Of a stretch of DNA of 64,000 bases, positions 42,137 to 51,348 are shown piece by piece. This DNA is from Faeciplasma sp048393055 (GTDB taxonomy: Bacteria; Bacillota; Clostridia; Oscillospirales; Ruminococcaceae), in NCBI GenBank assembly GCA_048393055.1, contig DBFJJS010000012.1, positions 124,001-188,000 on the forward strand, read 5' to 3'. A model generated the notes under the pieces. It worked only from the letters and a program-made list of their open reading frames with translations, did not search any database and had not been told where the DNA came from. Position 1 is the first letter of the stretch, and every line of letters starts with the position of its first letter. The position numbers were made by a program, and so were the translations under genes.

Positions 42137-43144
42137 CTAGTATATGTTCCAGCCCTTCGGGACGTACAGCTCTATAAATAAATTGGTACAGTATTTGTCC
42201 GTCATGCCGGCGACATAATCGCATACGGCTGTGTTTTTGTCAAACCTGTCCGCCAGTCTGAGGTATTCCTCCGGCAACTTTTCAGGTCTTTCAAGGAAGT
42301 AACGGTAGAGCTTTTCTATCATGATCTTCGCCTTCGATTCTTCCGACTTGCATTTGGGATTCTTGTAGACGTTTATAAACATAAAGTCCTTCAGGCGTTC
42401 CTGAGCGTACTCAATTTCGGGATCAAAGCGGATTTTATCCGCACCGTTTTTGACAAGCGAACTCACAAGCGAGGTTATCCTCTGAGACTTTGTCTTTCCG
42501 AGCACCTTAACCACGTCCTCCGGCAGGTCCTCGTTTTGTATCACGCCCGCTCGCACCGCGTCCTCGATATCGTGATTTATATATGCTATGGCGTCCGCGA
42601 GCCTTACTATGTAGCCCTCCTTAGTGACAGCTATATCGTCGGTATGCTTTAATATTCCGTCCCTTACCTCGTATGTAAGGTTGAGACCGCGGCCGTCCTT
42701 TTCTATGTAATCCACTACTCTCAGGCTCTGGCGGTAGTGCCTAAAGCCGCCGGGCGATATTTCATTCAAAACTGCTTCTCCTGCGTGCCCGAACGGGGTG
42801 TGCCCGAGGTCGTGACCAAGCGCTATCGCTTCCGTAAGGTCCTCGTTAAGCCTCAGCGCGCGGGATATCGTCCTTGCAATCTGGCTGACCTCAAGGGTAT
42901 GCGTAAGACGTGTGCGGTAGTGGTCGCCGGTAGGGTTTAAAAACACCTGGGTTTTTTGCTTAAGCCTTGAAAACGCGTTGCAGTGGATTATCCTGTCGCG
43001 GTCGCGCTGGAAATCCGTTCTCAGAGGGCATTTTGTCTCCGCTCGTATCCGCCCCATGGATTCCGACGCCAGGCATGCGTACTCAGACAGCGCCTTTTTT
43101 TCCAGCTGTTCGGTGTATTCTCTGGGAAGCATTTTACCTGCCAT
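42137..43144 (-). CDS. dgt: Deoxyguanosinetriphosphate triphosphohydrolase-like HD protein
   Basis: The HD-domain motifs are RLTHTLEVSQIARTIS, LGHDLGHTPFGHAGE and a downstream Asp in ADAIAYINHDIED. These proteins hydrolyse dNTPs to nucleosides and triphosphate and help set dNTP pools. I choose ATG 43144 (MAGKMLPREYTEQ, 335 aa), which has AAAGGATG upstream; the ATG seven codons earlier (43165) lies with its own codons over that site and has none of its own. It is the first gene of dgt-dnaG-rpoD. Confidence 0.9.
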   Translation of the reverse strand: MAGKMLPREYTEQLEKKALSEYACLASESMGRIRAETKCPLRTDFQRDRDRIIHCNAFSRLKQKTQVFLNPTGDHYRTRLTHTLEVSQIARTISRALRLNEDLTEAIALGHDLGHTPFGHAGEAVLNEISPGGFRHYRQSLRVVDYIEKDGRGLNLTYEVRDGILKHTDDIAVTKEGYIVRLADAIAYINHDIEDAVRAGVIQNEDLPEDVVKVLGKTKSQRITSLVSSLVKNGADKIRFDPEIEYAQERLKDFMFINVYKNPKCKSEESKAKIMIEKLYRYFLERPEKLPEEYLRLADRFDKNTAVCDYVAGMTDKYCTNLFIELYVPKGWNIY

Positions 43145-43247
43145 GACTCTCACATCCTTTGACATTTAGCTAATTGATTATACATAATAAAAATCAAATC
43201 CCCTCTTTTTTTGAAGCAAAAAGAGAGAATTTGTATACATGCATAAT

Positions 43248-43868
43248 TTAATTATTAAAATCGTAAAGTTTATTGTTTAATATGTTCAACGATGCGCTGC
43301 CATTAGTCATATCTGCAAGCTTTTCTGATAATAAAGCTGCCAGCTCCTCCCTCACAGCCAGAATGATTTTTACCTTGTCGGAAAAATCGGAGTCAATTAC
43401 TCTTGCGTCAAAGTCCGGGAGGGCGCGGCAAATCCTGTCGTAAAATGAGTAATCGATCTTGGCACTTAGTATTGCGGCGGGGAGCAATTCTATTATTTTT
43501 GCCTCGGAAACCGCAAGCGAAGCCGCGCTGCTGTACGCTCTTGTCAGCCCGCCCTTGCCGAGAAGTATCCCGCCGAAGTATCTTGTCACCACGACAACGA
43601 CGTCTGTAAGCCCGTTTTTTTGTATTACATCGAGTATGGGAGCGCCAGCCGTGCCCTGCGGTTCGCCGTCGTCGGAATACCGCTGAAGCCCGTCTTTTTT
43701 TATGACGTACGCATAGCAGTTGTGCCTTGCTCTGCGGTTATTTGCGCGGATCTTTTCTATAAACCCGATGGCTTCTTCTTCGGTTTCAACGTGGCATATG
43801 CTTGAGATAAACTCTGATTTCTGCTCTGTAAAGCTTGCGCTTGCCTCTGAGTAAATGGATTTGTACAT
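43248..43868 (-). CDS. YigZ/IMPACT-family protein
   Basis: The 206-residue protein has the family signature FIEKIRANNRRARHNCYAYVI followed by RYSDDGEPQGTAGAPILDVI and VTRYFGGILLGKGGLTRAYSSAA. The family is widespread, with a fold like elongation factor domains. Its bacterial role is unclear; some members are annotated as putative proline peptidase-like or translation-associated. It is separated from dgt by an A/T-rich gap of about 100 bp and from rpmE by 75 bp. Confidence 0.92.
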   Translation of the reverse strand: MYKSIYSEASASFTEQKSEFISSICHVETEEEAIGFIEKIRANNRRARHNCYAYVIKKDGLQRYSDDGEPQGTAGAPILDVIQKNGLTDVVVVVTRYFGGILLGKGGLTRAYSSAASLAVSEAKIIELLPAAILSAKIDYSFYDRICRALPDFDARVIDSDFSDKVKIILAVREELAALLSEKLADMTNGSASLNILNNKLYDFNN

Positions 43869-43943
43869 AAAACGCTCCCGTAATTATTCGCAGGCGTTAA
43901 AGTCCGCCGAAAAAGAAAAGAGGGCGCGTTAGCCCTCCTTCTA

Positions 43944-44156
43944 TTACTTCTTGTCTCCCAAGCCGTAACGCCTGTTGAAGCGGTCGACACGTCCGCCGGT
44001 GTCAACAAGCTTCTGCTTGCCCGTGAAGAACGGGTGGCATTTTGAGCAAACATCGACTCTCATATCGCCCTTTGTGGACCTTGTCTTAATGACGTTGCCG
44101 CAGGCGCAGGTGATGGTTGCATCTACATAGTTAGGATGGATTCCTTCTTTAGCCAT
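43944..44156 (-). CDS. rpmE: 50S ribosomal protein L31 (zinc-binding type)
   Basis: The 70-residue protein has a four-cysteine zinc ribbon, CAC (17-19) and CSKCH (37-41), the C+ form of L31. It ends DRFNRRYGLGDKK. AGGAGG lies 9 bases upstream of the ATG. L31 bridges the central protuberance of the 50S and the 30S head. Zinc-containing L31 is often exchanged for a zinc-free paralogue under zinc limitation. Its promoter is about 120 bp upstream and leaves a structured leader. Confidence 0.95.
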   Translation of the reverse strand: MAKEGIHPNYVDATITCACGNVIKTRSTKGDMRVDVCSKCHPFFTGKQKLVDTGGRVDRFNRRYGLGDKK

Positions 44157-44270
44157 TTTTCTGACCTCCTTTTTGAACTGATAATATGATACACATAGTA
44201 GCCCATCATCCCCAGTTCAGACAGTAGTACTATGGATTTATCATAAACACGCCTCCATTCGGCGTTTAGC
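44157..44270 (-). promoter_or_regulatory. rpmE leader, possible ribosomal-protein leader RNA
   Basis: About 110 nt of transcribed leader separate the promoter from rpmE. On the minus strand it contains a hairpin (CGCC/GGCG in AACGCCGAATGGAGGCGT), then the segment CTGGGGATGATGGGC before the AGGAGG. L31 leader motifs have been described in Firmicutes; whether this matches is not verified. Confidence 0.35.
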
Positions 44271-44277
44271 AGGGAAT

Positions 44278-44306
44278 ATTATATCACGTCCTTGCGCAAA
44301 TTGCAA
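44278..44306 (-). promoter_or_regulatory. Promoter for rpmE
   Basis: On the minus strand TTGCAA (44306-44301), 17 bp, and TATAAT (44283-44278), just before the stop of the upstream lipoprotein gene. Confidence 0.7.
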
Positions 44307-44314
44307 GCATTATT

Positions 44315-45337
44315 TTATCCTATGTTAAACTCGGTGAGATTTACGCCCTCAAGGTCGTTTTTAGACACCGCTATCGCCAGAAGATACCACTTTGTGTGCT
44401 CCTGAAGCGCTTCCTCCGGCAGATTGTCTATTGTAATGAATATCTGTAGGTTGTATACGAACAGGTCGGATACGCTGGGTCTTGGCAGGCGGTCGTCAAA
44501 CGGCAATACAGCCAGAAGCAGAATATAATCGTTAAACATCGCCTCGTCGTAAACCGGTCCGATGTATCTTAAAAACTGTCCGTCGAGATCGAATACGCCT
44601 TTGTAGCTCTCATAAAAGCTCAGAAGCTCATCATATGACTCGATTGAATCTATAACGGCGCGGGGATCATCGCTTATTGCATCCGCAGAATATGTGGCGG
44701 GCCAGAACTCAGGATACACATATCTGTATCTTTCCGCGTCGAAAACGTCGGTGTTTTCAGAGTCCGTCACCTCTGTGATGGAAAGCTCGAGGCTGTTGGT
44801 ATCTATGCTGTCAAAGCTGCCCCTCGGCGCGGTAAAAATAAGATGATATACTATGTTTTCGCTTCTCGGCGCGTTTTCAGGTATATGCCGTGTGAGATTT
44901 ATATACACCTTGCCATCCGCTATGCTCATGCTGTCGAGCGAATGGCTGACATATGTGCTGGGCTCGCTTATTACAAGCATCATAACGTCGTTTGCCTTGA
45001 AGAACTCGTCCGTAAACGAGGCGCAGGCGATGGTAAATCTTCTTCCAAACATGAAATACCGCTCGCTGGGGTAGAAGTAATCCTCGATGTCGGAATAGGA
45101 GTGAAAAAGTCTGATGTATGGGAAGGAATCGTCGAGCTCACTGCCGGAATACATGGTAAGATAGCTGCCGTAAAGGCTGCCGGCGTTTTCGATCACGTCG
45201 CCGGCGCTTTGCAATGAATCCGGTGTCTGCTGGGAAGTGCCGGTACTGCCTGACACGTCGTTAGGTATATCGCGATTGCTCTGGCATCCGCAAAAGACTA
45301 TAATGCAGCACATAAGAAGCGACAAAAGCCTTTTCAT
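44315..45337 (-). CDS. Lipoprotein of unknown function
   Basis: The 340-residue product has a lipoprotein signal with the first Cys in VFCGC (about residue 18) and a Ser/Thr/Gln-rich linker. A mixed alpha/beta body follows with tracts of Tyr and Phe (DDYFYPSERYFMFG-like region near 65-80). No family is recognised. AGGGAGGG precedes the ATG. An imperfect palindrome with ACCATATGGT and a second TATGGT arm (about 45373-45395) lies upstream. It is not evidently in an operon: lysC ends 135 bp further upstream behind a terminator. Confidence 0.72.
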   Translation of the reverse strand: MKRLLSLLMCCIIVFCGCQSNRDIPNDVSGSTGTSQQTPDSLQSAGDVIENAGSLYGSYLTMYSGSELDDSFPYIRLFHSYSDIEDYFYPSERYFMFGRRFTIACASFTDEFFKANDVMMLVISEPSTYVSHSLDSMSIADGKVYINLTRHIPENAPRSENIVYHLIFTAPRGSFDSIDTNSLELSITEVTDSENTDVFDAERYRYVYPEFWPATYSADAISDDPRAVIDSIESYDELLSFYESYKGVFDLDGQFLRYIGPVYDEAMFNDYILLLAVLPFDDRLPRPSVSDLFVYNLQIFITIDNLPEEALQEHTKWYLLAIAVSKNDLEGVNLTEFNIG

Positions 45338-45429
45338 ACCATCCCTCCCGTTTTAGTGTTTATCCTATATACCACCATATGGTCGCGCCGTATGGTATTA
45401 ATATTTGCAGCTTTTTCCGATTTAGAACT

Positions 45430-45464
45430 AAAAACGCCCGCCCGAATCATGCTTCGGACAGGCG
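45430..45464 (-). terminator. Terminator of lysC
   Basis: On the minus strand CGCCTGTCCGAA (45464-45453) pairs with TTCGGGCGGGCG (45446-45435) with two mismatches, followed by T5. The stem overlaps the 3' flank of lysC. Confidence 0.75.
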
Positions 45465-45472
45465 CCGAGCTT

Positions 45473-46798
45473 TTAAAGCCTTTCGGTTACGAATATATCG
45501 TATATCGCCTTTATTGCCGACTCAAAGCTGTCGTTGCTTATTCCCACGATTACGTTCAGCTCGCTTGAGCCCTGGTCTATCATTTTTACGTTTATCTTAG
45601 CGTGTGCTAAGGCTGCGAATATCCTTGCCGCAGTTCCTCTCTGAGAACGCATTCCGCGCCCCACGACCGCAACAAGCGCCAAATCGCGGTCGATTTCTAT
45701 TTTGTCCGGGTGCACGGCAGCTTCAAGCGCGCTTATGACCGCGCTTTCCTTTTCCTCCAGCTCGTCGCGCCGCACGACTATGCTCATAGTGTCGATGCCG
45801 GACGGCATATGCTCAAACGATATGCTAAATCCCTCAAGCACGCCCAAGACCCTTCTTCCGAAGCCGAGCTCTGAGTTCATCATGTCCTTTTCTATGGTTA
45901 TCGCTGCAAAGCCTCTGTGACCCGCTATTCCCGTTATTGTAAATCTGCAGTCGTCGCTGCCGGCGGACTCCACTATCATAGTTCCCGGGTCGTCAGGCTT
46001 ATTGGTGTTTTTTATGTTTATCGGTATTCCCGCTTTGCGGACGGGGAAAATAGCTTCCTCGTGCAAAACGCCCGCACCCATGTACGCAAGCTCCCTCAGT
46101 TCGTGATAGGTGATGGTTTGAATGGGTTCGGGATCGGGCACGATTCTCGGATCGCAGACTAAAAATCCCGATACGTCCGTCCAGTTTTCATACAGGTCCG
46201 CGTTTACCGCCGCCGCAACTATCGAGCCGGTAATATCCGAGCCGCCGCGGGAAAAGGTTTTGATGGTGTCGTTCGGCATAGAGCCGTAGAATCCGGGTAT
46301 TACTGCGTTTCCCACCCTGTCAAGCCTTTCCTTGACTATCCTGCATGTCTGCACAAGATTAAGCTTTCCGTCGTCATTAAAATATATTACCTCCGCCGCG
46401 TCTACAAAAGTAAATCCGATATACTCTGCAAGTATTTTTCCGTTGAGGTATTCTCCTCTCGAGGCGGCGTAGTCCCGCCCCGCTCTTGCCATAAAGCTGT
46501 GCTTTATCGTTTCAAACTCGCCGTCTAAGGACATACCCAGCTTTAGCCCGTCGATTATATCGGTATACCTCTGCTTTATCTGCATAAACATCGGCAGAAA
46601 ATCCCCGCCGCGCACTGCCATATCGTAGCAGGCGTAGAGCATATCGGTTACCTTTGTATCCTTTGAGTCCCTTTTTCCCGGAGCGGAGGGGACAACGTAC
46701 TTTCTCGATTTATCCGCCTTTATTATGTTTGCTACCTTTATGAACTGGTTGGCGTCCGCAAGAGAGCTTCCGCCAAACTTGACCACTTTTACTGACAC
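45473..46798 (-). CDS. lysC: Aspartate kinase
   Basis: The enzyme phosphorylates aspartate, the first step to lysine, threonine and methionine. I choose GTG 46798 (MSVKVVKFGGSSLA, 441 aa), 9 bases after AAGGAG; an in-frame TTG at 46804 is only 3 bases from that site. The kinase motif KFGGSSLA, FSRGGSDITGS and two C-terminal ACT domains (ITIEKDMMNSELGFGRRVLGVLEG; VAVVGRGMRSQRGTAARIFAALAHAKI) are present. The ACT domains bind lysine and/or threonine for feedback. It has its own promoter. Confidence 0.95.
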   Translation of the reverse strand: MSVKVVKFGGSSLADANQFIKVANIIKADKSRKYVVPSAPGKRDSKDTKVTDMLYACYDMAVRGGDFLPMFMQIKQRYTDIIDGLKLGMSLDGEFETIKHSFMARAGRDYAASRGEYLNGKILAEYIGFTFVDAAEVIYFNDDGKLNLVQTCRIVKERLDRVGNAVIPGFYGSMPNDTIKTFSRGGSDITGSIVAAAVNADLYENWTDVSGFLVCDPRIVPDPEPIQTITYHELRELAYMGAGVLHEEAIFPVRKAGIPINIKNTNKPDDPGTMIVESAGSDDCRFTITGIAGHRGFAAITIEKDMMNSELGFGRRVLGVLEGFSISFEHMPSGIDTMSIVVRRDELEEKESAVISALEAAVHPDKIEIDRDLALVAVVGRGMRSQRGTAARIFAALAHAKINVKMIDQGSSELNVIVGISNDSFESAIKAIYDIFVTERL

Positions 46799-46907
46799 GA
46801 GCAAAATCTCCTTATCGAATGTATTAACGTGCGCGATGCACAGGAAAAGGTATTTTTCTAAGATACCCGCTTTTTATCCTCAGCCCTGTTTTGGCAACAG
46901 TAAAACT

Positions 46908-46936
46908 ATTATATTATCCTAGTGCAGACACGTCAA
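46908..46936 (-). promoter_or_regulatory. Promoter for lysC
   Basis: On the minus strand TTGACG (46936-46931), 17 bp, and TATAAT (46913-46908). Confidence 0.7.
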
Positions 46937-47032
46937 TCTGTCATGTATACAAAATTGTGCAAAATAAAAAATGTTTTCTTATGAAAAACGCATGTATTTT
47001 TAGAAAGAACATCTATCCATATGACACTGCTA

Positions 47033-47072
47033 AAAAAGCCCCCTCAGTGCCGGTCCTCACCAAGGGGAACAA
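47033..47072 (-). terminator. Terminator of the rsmD-coaD-coiled coil operon
   Basis: On the minus strand CCCCTTGGTG and CACTGAGGGGG form a hairpin with a G-rich loop, followed by CTTTTTT. Pairing is imperfect. Confidence 0.65.
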
Positions 47073-47078
47073 AAGTAT

Positions 47079-47549
47079 TCAGTTTGCTTTTTTAGAAGCT
47101 GCCTTAATGGTCTCCCTCATCGACTTAATTTCGTTTAACGCCTTTGTCACGGACCTTTCGGACTCTGAAAGAATATCGTCAAGCTTTTCTATCATGGCCT
47201 TCTTGATGTTTAAATCCATGGTATGCGCCTGAGTGGTGATTTCATCTGCCGCAGCCCTTGCCTGCTTTACTATTTCCTCTTCAGAAACGAGCGTTTTTGC
47301 TCTTTCCTCCGCCTTTTTAATGATCTGCTCCGCCTGGGCGTTGGCGTCGGTTATAATCACCGAGCGGTCCGCCACCATTTCCTTTGCTTTTTTTATTTCG
47401 GTGGGAAGGTTATAGCGAATGCCGTCGATGTATTCTCTGAGCTGGTCGGCGTCAACCATGCTCTTTTTGTTTGAAAACGGCACTGTGACCGCCTTATCAA
47501 GAAGTTCGTCCATCATTTCAAGGATTTCGTCAATAGTCATTGAATTCAT
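47079..47549 (-). CDS. Coiled-coil protein downstream of coaD, function unknown
   Basis: I choose ATG 47549 (MNSMTIDEILEMM, 156 aa), which has GAGGAG at 9 bases; the ATG 27 bases earlier lacks a site. Most of the protein is helical with heptad patterns (EIKKAKEMVADRSVIITDANAQAEQIIKKAEERA). The pattern of Ala/Glu/Lys helices resembles F0 subunit-b-like or DivIVA-type coiled coils, but no family is certain. A small coiled-coil gene after rsmD-coaD is a recurrent arrangement in Clostridia from general knowledge. It lacks signal and membrane segments. Confidence 0.7.
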   Translation of the reverse strand: MNSMTIDEILEMMDELLDKAVTVPFSNKKSMVDADQLREYIDGIRYNLPTEIKKAKEMVADRSVIITDANAQAEQIIKKAEERAKTLVSEEEIVKQARAAADEITTQAHTMDLNIKKAMIEKLDDILSESERSVTKALNEIKSMRETIKAASKKAN

Positions 47550-47587
47550 ATTAAACAGCTCCTCACTTGTTTTCATATTTCACTTTA

Positions 47588-48079
47588 TTATATGCTCTCT
47601 TTAAGGCGGCTGGCGATAAAATCTTTTATCTCATGAGGGACAAAGCCGCTGATATCCCCGCCAAACGACGCTATCTGCTTTACTACGCTTGAACTGAGAT
47701 ACATATTTTCCGAGCGCGTGACCAAAAAAACGGTTTCCGCTTCAGGACAGAGCTTTTTGTTCGCAAGAGCCATCTGGAATTCATATTCAAAGTCGGATAC
47801 AGCCCGAAGTCCCTTTACTATTGCCGTAGCTCCCTTGTTGCGGATGTAGTCGGCCAAAAGCCCTTCAGAGGTTTCTATTTCAATGTTTTTGAGGTGCCCT
47901 GTGACCCTTTTTATCATTTCTATTCTTTCTTCCGGCGAAAAGCTGGGTCTTTTTTTGGGGTTTACCGAAACCAGCACTATTACCCTGTCAAAGAGCGCTG
48001 AAGCCCGGCTTATTATATCAAGATGCCCTAAGGTCACGGGATCGAAGCTTCCCGGGCATACTGCTATTCTTTGGCTCAC
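47588..48079 (-). CDS. coaD: Phosphopantetheine adenylyltransferase
   Basis: The 163-residue enzyme joins 4'-phosphopantetheine to ATP, making dephospho-CoA. The nucleotidyl-transferase motif VCPGSFDPVTLGHLDII (HxGH-like) near the N-terminus, KGLRAVSDFEYEFQMA and the ENMYLSSS signature are complete. It starts with GTG, overlapping the rsmD stop (GTGA), with AAGGAAG upstream. Confidence 0.95.
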   Translation of the reverse strand: MSQRIAVCPGSFDPVTLGHLDIISRASALFDRVIVLVSVNPKKRPSFSPEERIEMIKRVTGHLKNIEIETSEGLLADYIRNKGATAIVKGLRAVSDFEYEFQMALANKKLCPEAETVFLVTRSENMYLSSSVVKQIASFGGDISGFVPHEIKDFIASRLKESI

Positions 48080-48633
48080 TTTACATCTTCCTTACTGTCA
48101 ACTTCATATACTGTCAGAGCGATTTTTTTGCCGTAGCTGTACCTGCGGCGGACCTTGATCCTGCCTATTCTGTCCGGCAGCTCAAGACCGCCTTCGTGTT
48201 CGCACACGATAATCCCTCTTTGGCTCATTTTATCCTTAAGCAGCTCGAGCGCCTTTACTACAAGTCCCTGCTCATACGGCGGGTCTACGAACGCTATATC
48301 AAAGCCGCCGGGCGCTCCGCGAAGATAATCTATGGAGTCGCAGTTATATACCCTTGCAGCGTCCGATATGCGGCAGCTGTCGATATTCTTTTTGACTATC
48401 TGCACGGCTTCCCTGGCTCTGTCAACAAAAACGCAGCGCTTTGCGCCCCTGCTGAGCGCCTCTATCCCGAGCTGCCCGCTTCCGGCAAAAAGATCCAGTA
48501 CAATGGCGCTGGGAACGTCGAACTGAATTATTGAAAAAATCGCTTCCTTGACCTTGTCGGTGGTTGGACGGACGTCGTTTCCTTCAAGGGTCAAAAGACG
48601 CCTGCCTCTCAAGGAGCCGGTAATAACTCTCAT
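48076..48633 (-). CDS. rsmD: 16S rRNA guanine-966 N2-methyltransferase
   Basis: The 185-residue Rossmann methyltransferase has MRVITGSLRGRRL, DLFAGSGQLGIEALSRGA and the N6/N2-type catalytic motif VDPPYEQG, diagnostic of RsmD. It methylates G966 of 16S rRNA in assembling 30S subunits. It overlaps coaD by 4 bp, the common pairing in bacteria. Confidence 0.95.
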   Translation of the reverse strand: MRVITGSLRGRRLLTLEGNDVRPTTDKVKEAIFSIIQFDVPSAIVLDLFAGSGQLGIEALSRGAKRCVFVDRAREAVQIVKKNIDSCRISDAARVYNCDSIDYLRGAPGGFDIAFVDPPYEQGLVVKALELLKDKMSQRGIIVCEHEGGLELPDRIGRIKVRRRYSYGKKIALTVYEVDSKEDVK

Positions 48634-48672
48634 TTTATCAATCCTGCCTCTGAGCCTGAAACATCGTCAGGC

Positions 48673-49347
48673 TTATTCATATCTTTCGCGGTATTTTTTC
48701 ATCGTCTGCGCGAACACCTCTCCGTTTGACGGAGGAGTATAGGTTATCGCGTTAGCTCCCGCTTCTATAGTCCTTGTTATGGATTCGTTTGTAGGACCTC
48801 CGGTTGCGATTATCGGGATATCGGGGTGTCTTGCCTTTATTTTTGCTACAAGCTCAGGCGTGTTTACCGACGCCGCTACGTTTAATATATCCGCTCCCGC
48901 CGCTATGCGTTTGTCGATGTCCTGTCTGTCCGATACTATTGTTGCAATAACGGGGAGCTCTATTCTTTTTTTAATCTGAGTGATTATTCCCGCATCTATC
49001 GGGGCGTTGACCACGACTCCATACGCGCCTTGGTTTTCTGCATTTTCGGCAAGCCTGACGGTGCGTTCGCCCGCTGTCAGACCTCCGCCGACGCCGACAA
49101 ACACAGGAACGTCCGAAACCGATATCAAAGCCTGTGAGATCACAGGCTGAGGAGTAAACGGATAGACCGCTATCACCGCGTCAGTGTTGATATTTTTAAT
49201 TATAGCGGCGTCTGTTGAAAAGACAAGGGATTTTATTCTTCTGCCGAAAATAAGAATGCCGCTGCATTTATATATGCATTCCGGGACGCTTAATGAGTGG
49301 CTTCTCAATGTTCCCTGGTATGATGGTATGTTTTTTGACTTTGTCAC
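48673..49347 (-). CDS. TIM-barrel phosphate-binding protein of uncertain activity
   Basis: I choose GTG 49347 (MTKSKNIPSYQG, 224 aa), 7 bases after GGGAGG; an in-frame TTG five codons earlier overlaps that site. The barrel pattern is VFVGVGGGLTAG, GAYGVVVNAPI, VIATIVSDRQDIDKRIAAGADILNVAAS and IIATGGPTNESITRTIEAGANAITYTPPS. This resembles the phosphate-binding loops of ThiG/NanE/IMPDH-like barrels. Homologues in Clostridia are labelled only 'hydrolase'. Substrate unknown. Confidence 0.7.
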   Translation of the reverse strand: MTKSKNIPSYQGTLRSHSLSVPECIYKCSGILIFGRRIKSLVFSTDAAIIKNINTDAVIAVYPFTPQPVISQALISVSDVPVFVGVGGGLTAGERTVRLAENAENQGAYGVVVNAPIDAGIITQIKKRIELPVIATIVSDRQDIDKRIAAGADILNVAASVNTPELVAKIKARHPDIPIIATGGPTNESITRTIEAGANAITYTPPSNGEVFAQTMKKYRERYE

Positions 49348-49468
49348 CTGCGTCCCTCCCAAATCCTTAGCTTATATCGCTGCGTTAGTGTCATTATACC
49401 CTAAATTGCGCTTTTTGTCTATATATCAGCTATTTCATCTTGTGAATTTTTCATTAAGACCGGCCGCG

Positions 49469-51319
49469 TCACCTTAGCTGGTCTATAAATTTTTCCTTAA
49501 CCTTGGCCGCCTTGTCAAGGCTTATTTTCATTACCGAAGCAATGTCTTCAAGACCTGCCGATTTAAGTGCTTCCTTTGTCTTAAATTCAAGCAGGAGAGC
49601 CTGCGCTTTTTTGGGACCTATGCCGTTTATTTTTGTAAGCTCGGTTTCATGGATATGGGCGGAGCGCTTAGATGTTTGGAAAGTAATGGTATATCGGTGT
49701 ACCTCATCCTGAAGCTTTGTCAGAAGCGAAAAGACAGAACGGGATTTAGATATCTGTATTTCTCTGCCGTCGGATGAGACGACTGCCCTGGTGTGGTGCT
49801 TGTTGTCCTTGACAAGCCCGAAAAGCGGGACTTTTATATTCATTTCCTCGAGTAGGGGGTAGACCGCCCCCACGTGACCTCTTCCGCCGTCGAGGAAAAT
49901 AAGATCGGGCAGCGTTTTAAAGCCTTCGTCATGGCACTCGGGGTCGAGGTATTCGTTAAACCTCCGCCTTATCACCTCGCGCATGCTGGCGTAGTCGTTT
50001 TGCTCCGCTACAGTTTTTATATTAAACCGTTTGTAGAATTTTTTTGCGAACCTGCCGTTGTCCATAACCACCATGCCTCCCACCATATCGCTGGAGGCGA
50101 GGTTTGAGATATCGTAGCACTCGATATATTTCGGGGTTTTTGAAAGCCCCAGCAGTCCCGCAAGCTCCACTAAGGTCTCTATTTCCCGGCTTGTCCTTCC
50201 GACGCGGATAGAGAGCTGCTCAGCGGCGTTTTGTCTCGCCATGTTTACAAGCTCCAGCATTTCGCCCCTTTTTGGCGCGCTGAGGTGCACCGCGTGACCT
50301 GATTTTTCCGAAAGATAGCGGCGTATATCGTCCATGCTGTTAAGCTCCGCGTCTATGCAGACGGTTTTCGGTATATTCGGCGAGCGGTCGTAATACTGCA
50401 TAATAAAGTCCTCGCGCAGGGATATATCGTCCTCCGTTTCCCCGAGGATAAAATCCGATTTATCCGTCAGTCTGCCGCCGCGGTATATCAGAACCGTTAT
50501 GCAGCTAAGCTCTCCGTTTTTGGCAAAGCCTATTATATCGGTATCTGTAATATTTCGCTCAAATATCTTCTGGGTATCGGCCGCGCGCCTTATGGCTGCA
50601 ATCCTGTCCCGCAGGACGGCTGCCTTTTCAAATTCGAGGTTCTCCGAAAGCCTGTTCATTTCCCGAGTCATCGCTTCAACGGACGCTTCACTGCCGCTTT
50701 TGATATAATCCACCGCGTCTTTTATTATGGCGGCGTATTCGTCCTTAGATATGCAGCCGCGGCAAAGGCCTATGCAGCGCTTTATCTGAAAGTTAAGGCA
50801 GGGTCGGTATTTTTTAAAGTCTCTGGGAAAGACCCTTTTGCAGGTTGGAAGCATGAACACGCGGTTTACCTCCTCGACCGTCTGGCTTGAGGTAAGACCG
50901 CTGGTATAAGGACCGATAAAAGTCCCCGAACCTTTTTTCTGCATTTCGCGGGTTATTCTGGGGTATTCCTCGTCCGATATTTTAATATATGAGTAGCCCT
51001 TGTCGTCCTTTAGAAGTATGTTGTATTTGGGCTTGTGCTGCTTGATGAGCGAAGCCTCCAGAACCAGCGCCTCATACTCCGAATCCGTGACGATAAATTC
51101 GTAATCATAAACGTTTGAGACCATTTTTGCCACCTTGGTAAGGTGGTCGTTGTCGTGAAAATAGGTTGAAACGCGGTTTCTCAGGTTTTTTGCCTTGCCG
51201 ATGTATATAATAGTCCCGGACTTGTTCTTCATGATGTAGCAGCCGGGGGAGGAGGTCAGCTTGAGAGTCTTTTCCCGAAGGTAATCAAGCCTTGGATTGT
51301 CGTCAGCTGTCACCCGCAT
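49469..51319 (-). CDS. uvrC: Excinuclease ABC subunit C
   Basis: The 616-residue nuclease makes the dual incisions of nucleotide excision repair with UvrB. Its domains are in order: GIY-YIG (about 24-100, GCYIMKNKSGTIIYIGKAKNLRNRV), a cysteine cluster (LPTCKRVFPRDFKKYRPCLNFQIKRCIGLCRG), a UVR motif, an RNase H-like C-terminal endonuclease (PKYIECYDISNLASSDMVGGMVV; DLIFLDGGRGHVGAV) and a final helix-hairpin-helix (INGIGPKKAQALL). Complete and of normal length. Confidence 0.97.
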   Translation of the reverse strand: MRVTADDNPRLDYLREKTLKLTSSPGCYIMKNKSGTIIYIGKAKNLRNRVSTYFHDNDHLTKVAKMVSNVYDYEFIVTDSEYEALVLEASLIKQHKPKYNILLKDDKGYSYIKISDEEYPRITREMQKKGSGTFIGPYTSGLTSSQTVEEVNRVFMLPTCKRVFPRDFKKYRPCLNFQIKRCIGLCRGCISKDEYAAIIKDAVDYIKSGSEASVEAMTREMNRLSENLEFEKAAVLRDRIAAIRRAADTQKIFERNITDTDIIGFAKNGELSCITVLIYRGGRLTDKSDFILGETEDDISLREDFIMQYYDRSPNIPKTVCIDAELNSMDDIRRYLSEKSGHAVHLSAPKRGEMLELVNMARQNAAEQLSIRVGRTSREIETLVELAGLLGLSKTPKYIECYDISNLASSDMVGGMVVMDNGRFAKKFYKRFNIKTVAEQNDYASMREVIRRRFNEYLDPECHDEGFKTLPDLIFLDGGRGHVGAVYPLLEEMNIKVPLFGLVKDNKHHTRAVVSSDGREIQISKSRSVFSLLTKLQDEVHRYTITFQTSKRSAHIHETELTKINGIGPKKAQALLLEFKTKEALKSAGLEDIASVMKISLDKAAKVKEKFIDQLR

Positions 51320-51348
51320 AAGAAAACCTCCTTTTTGCTTATTGTGCT

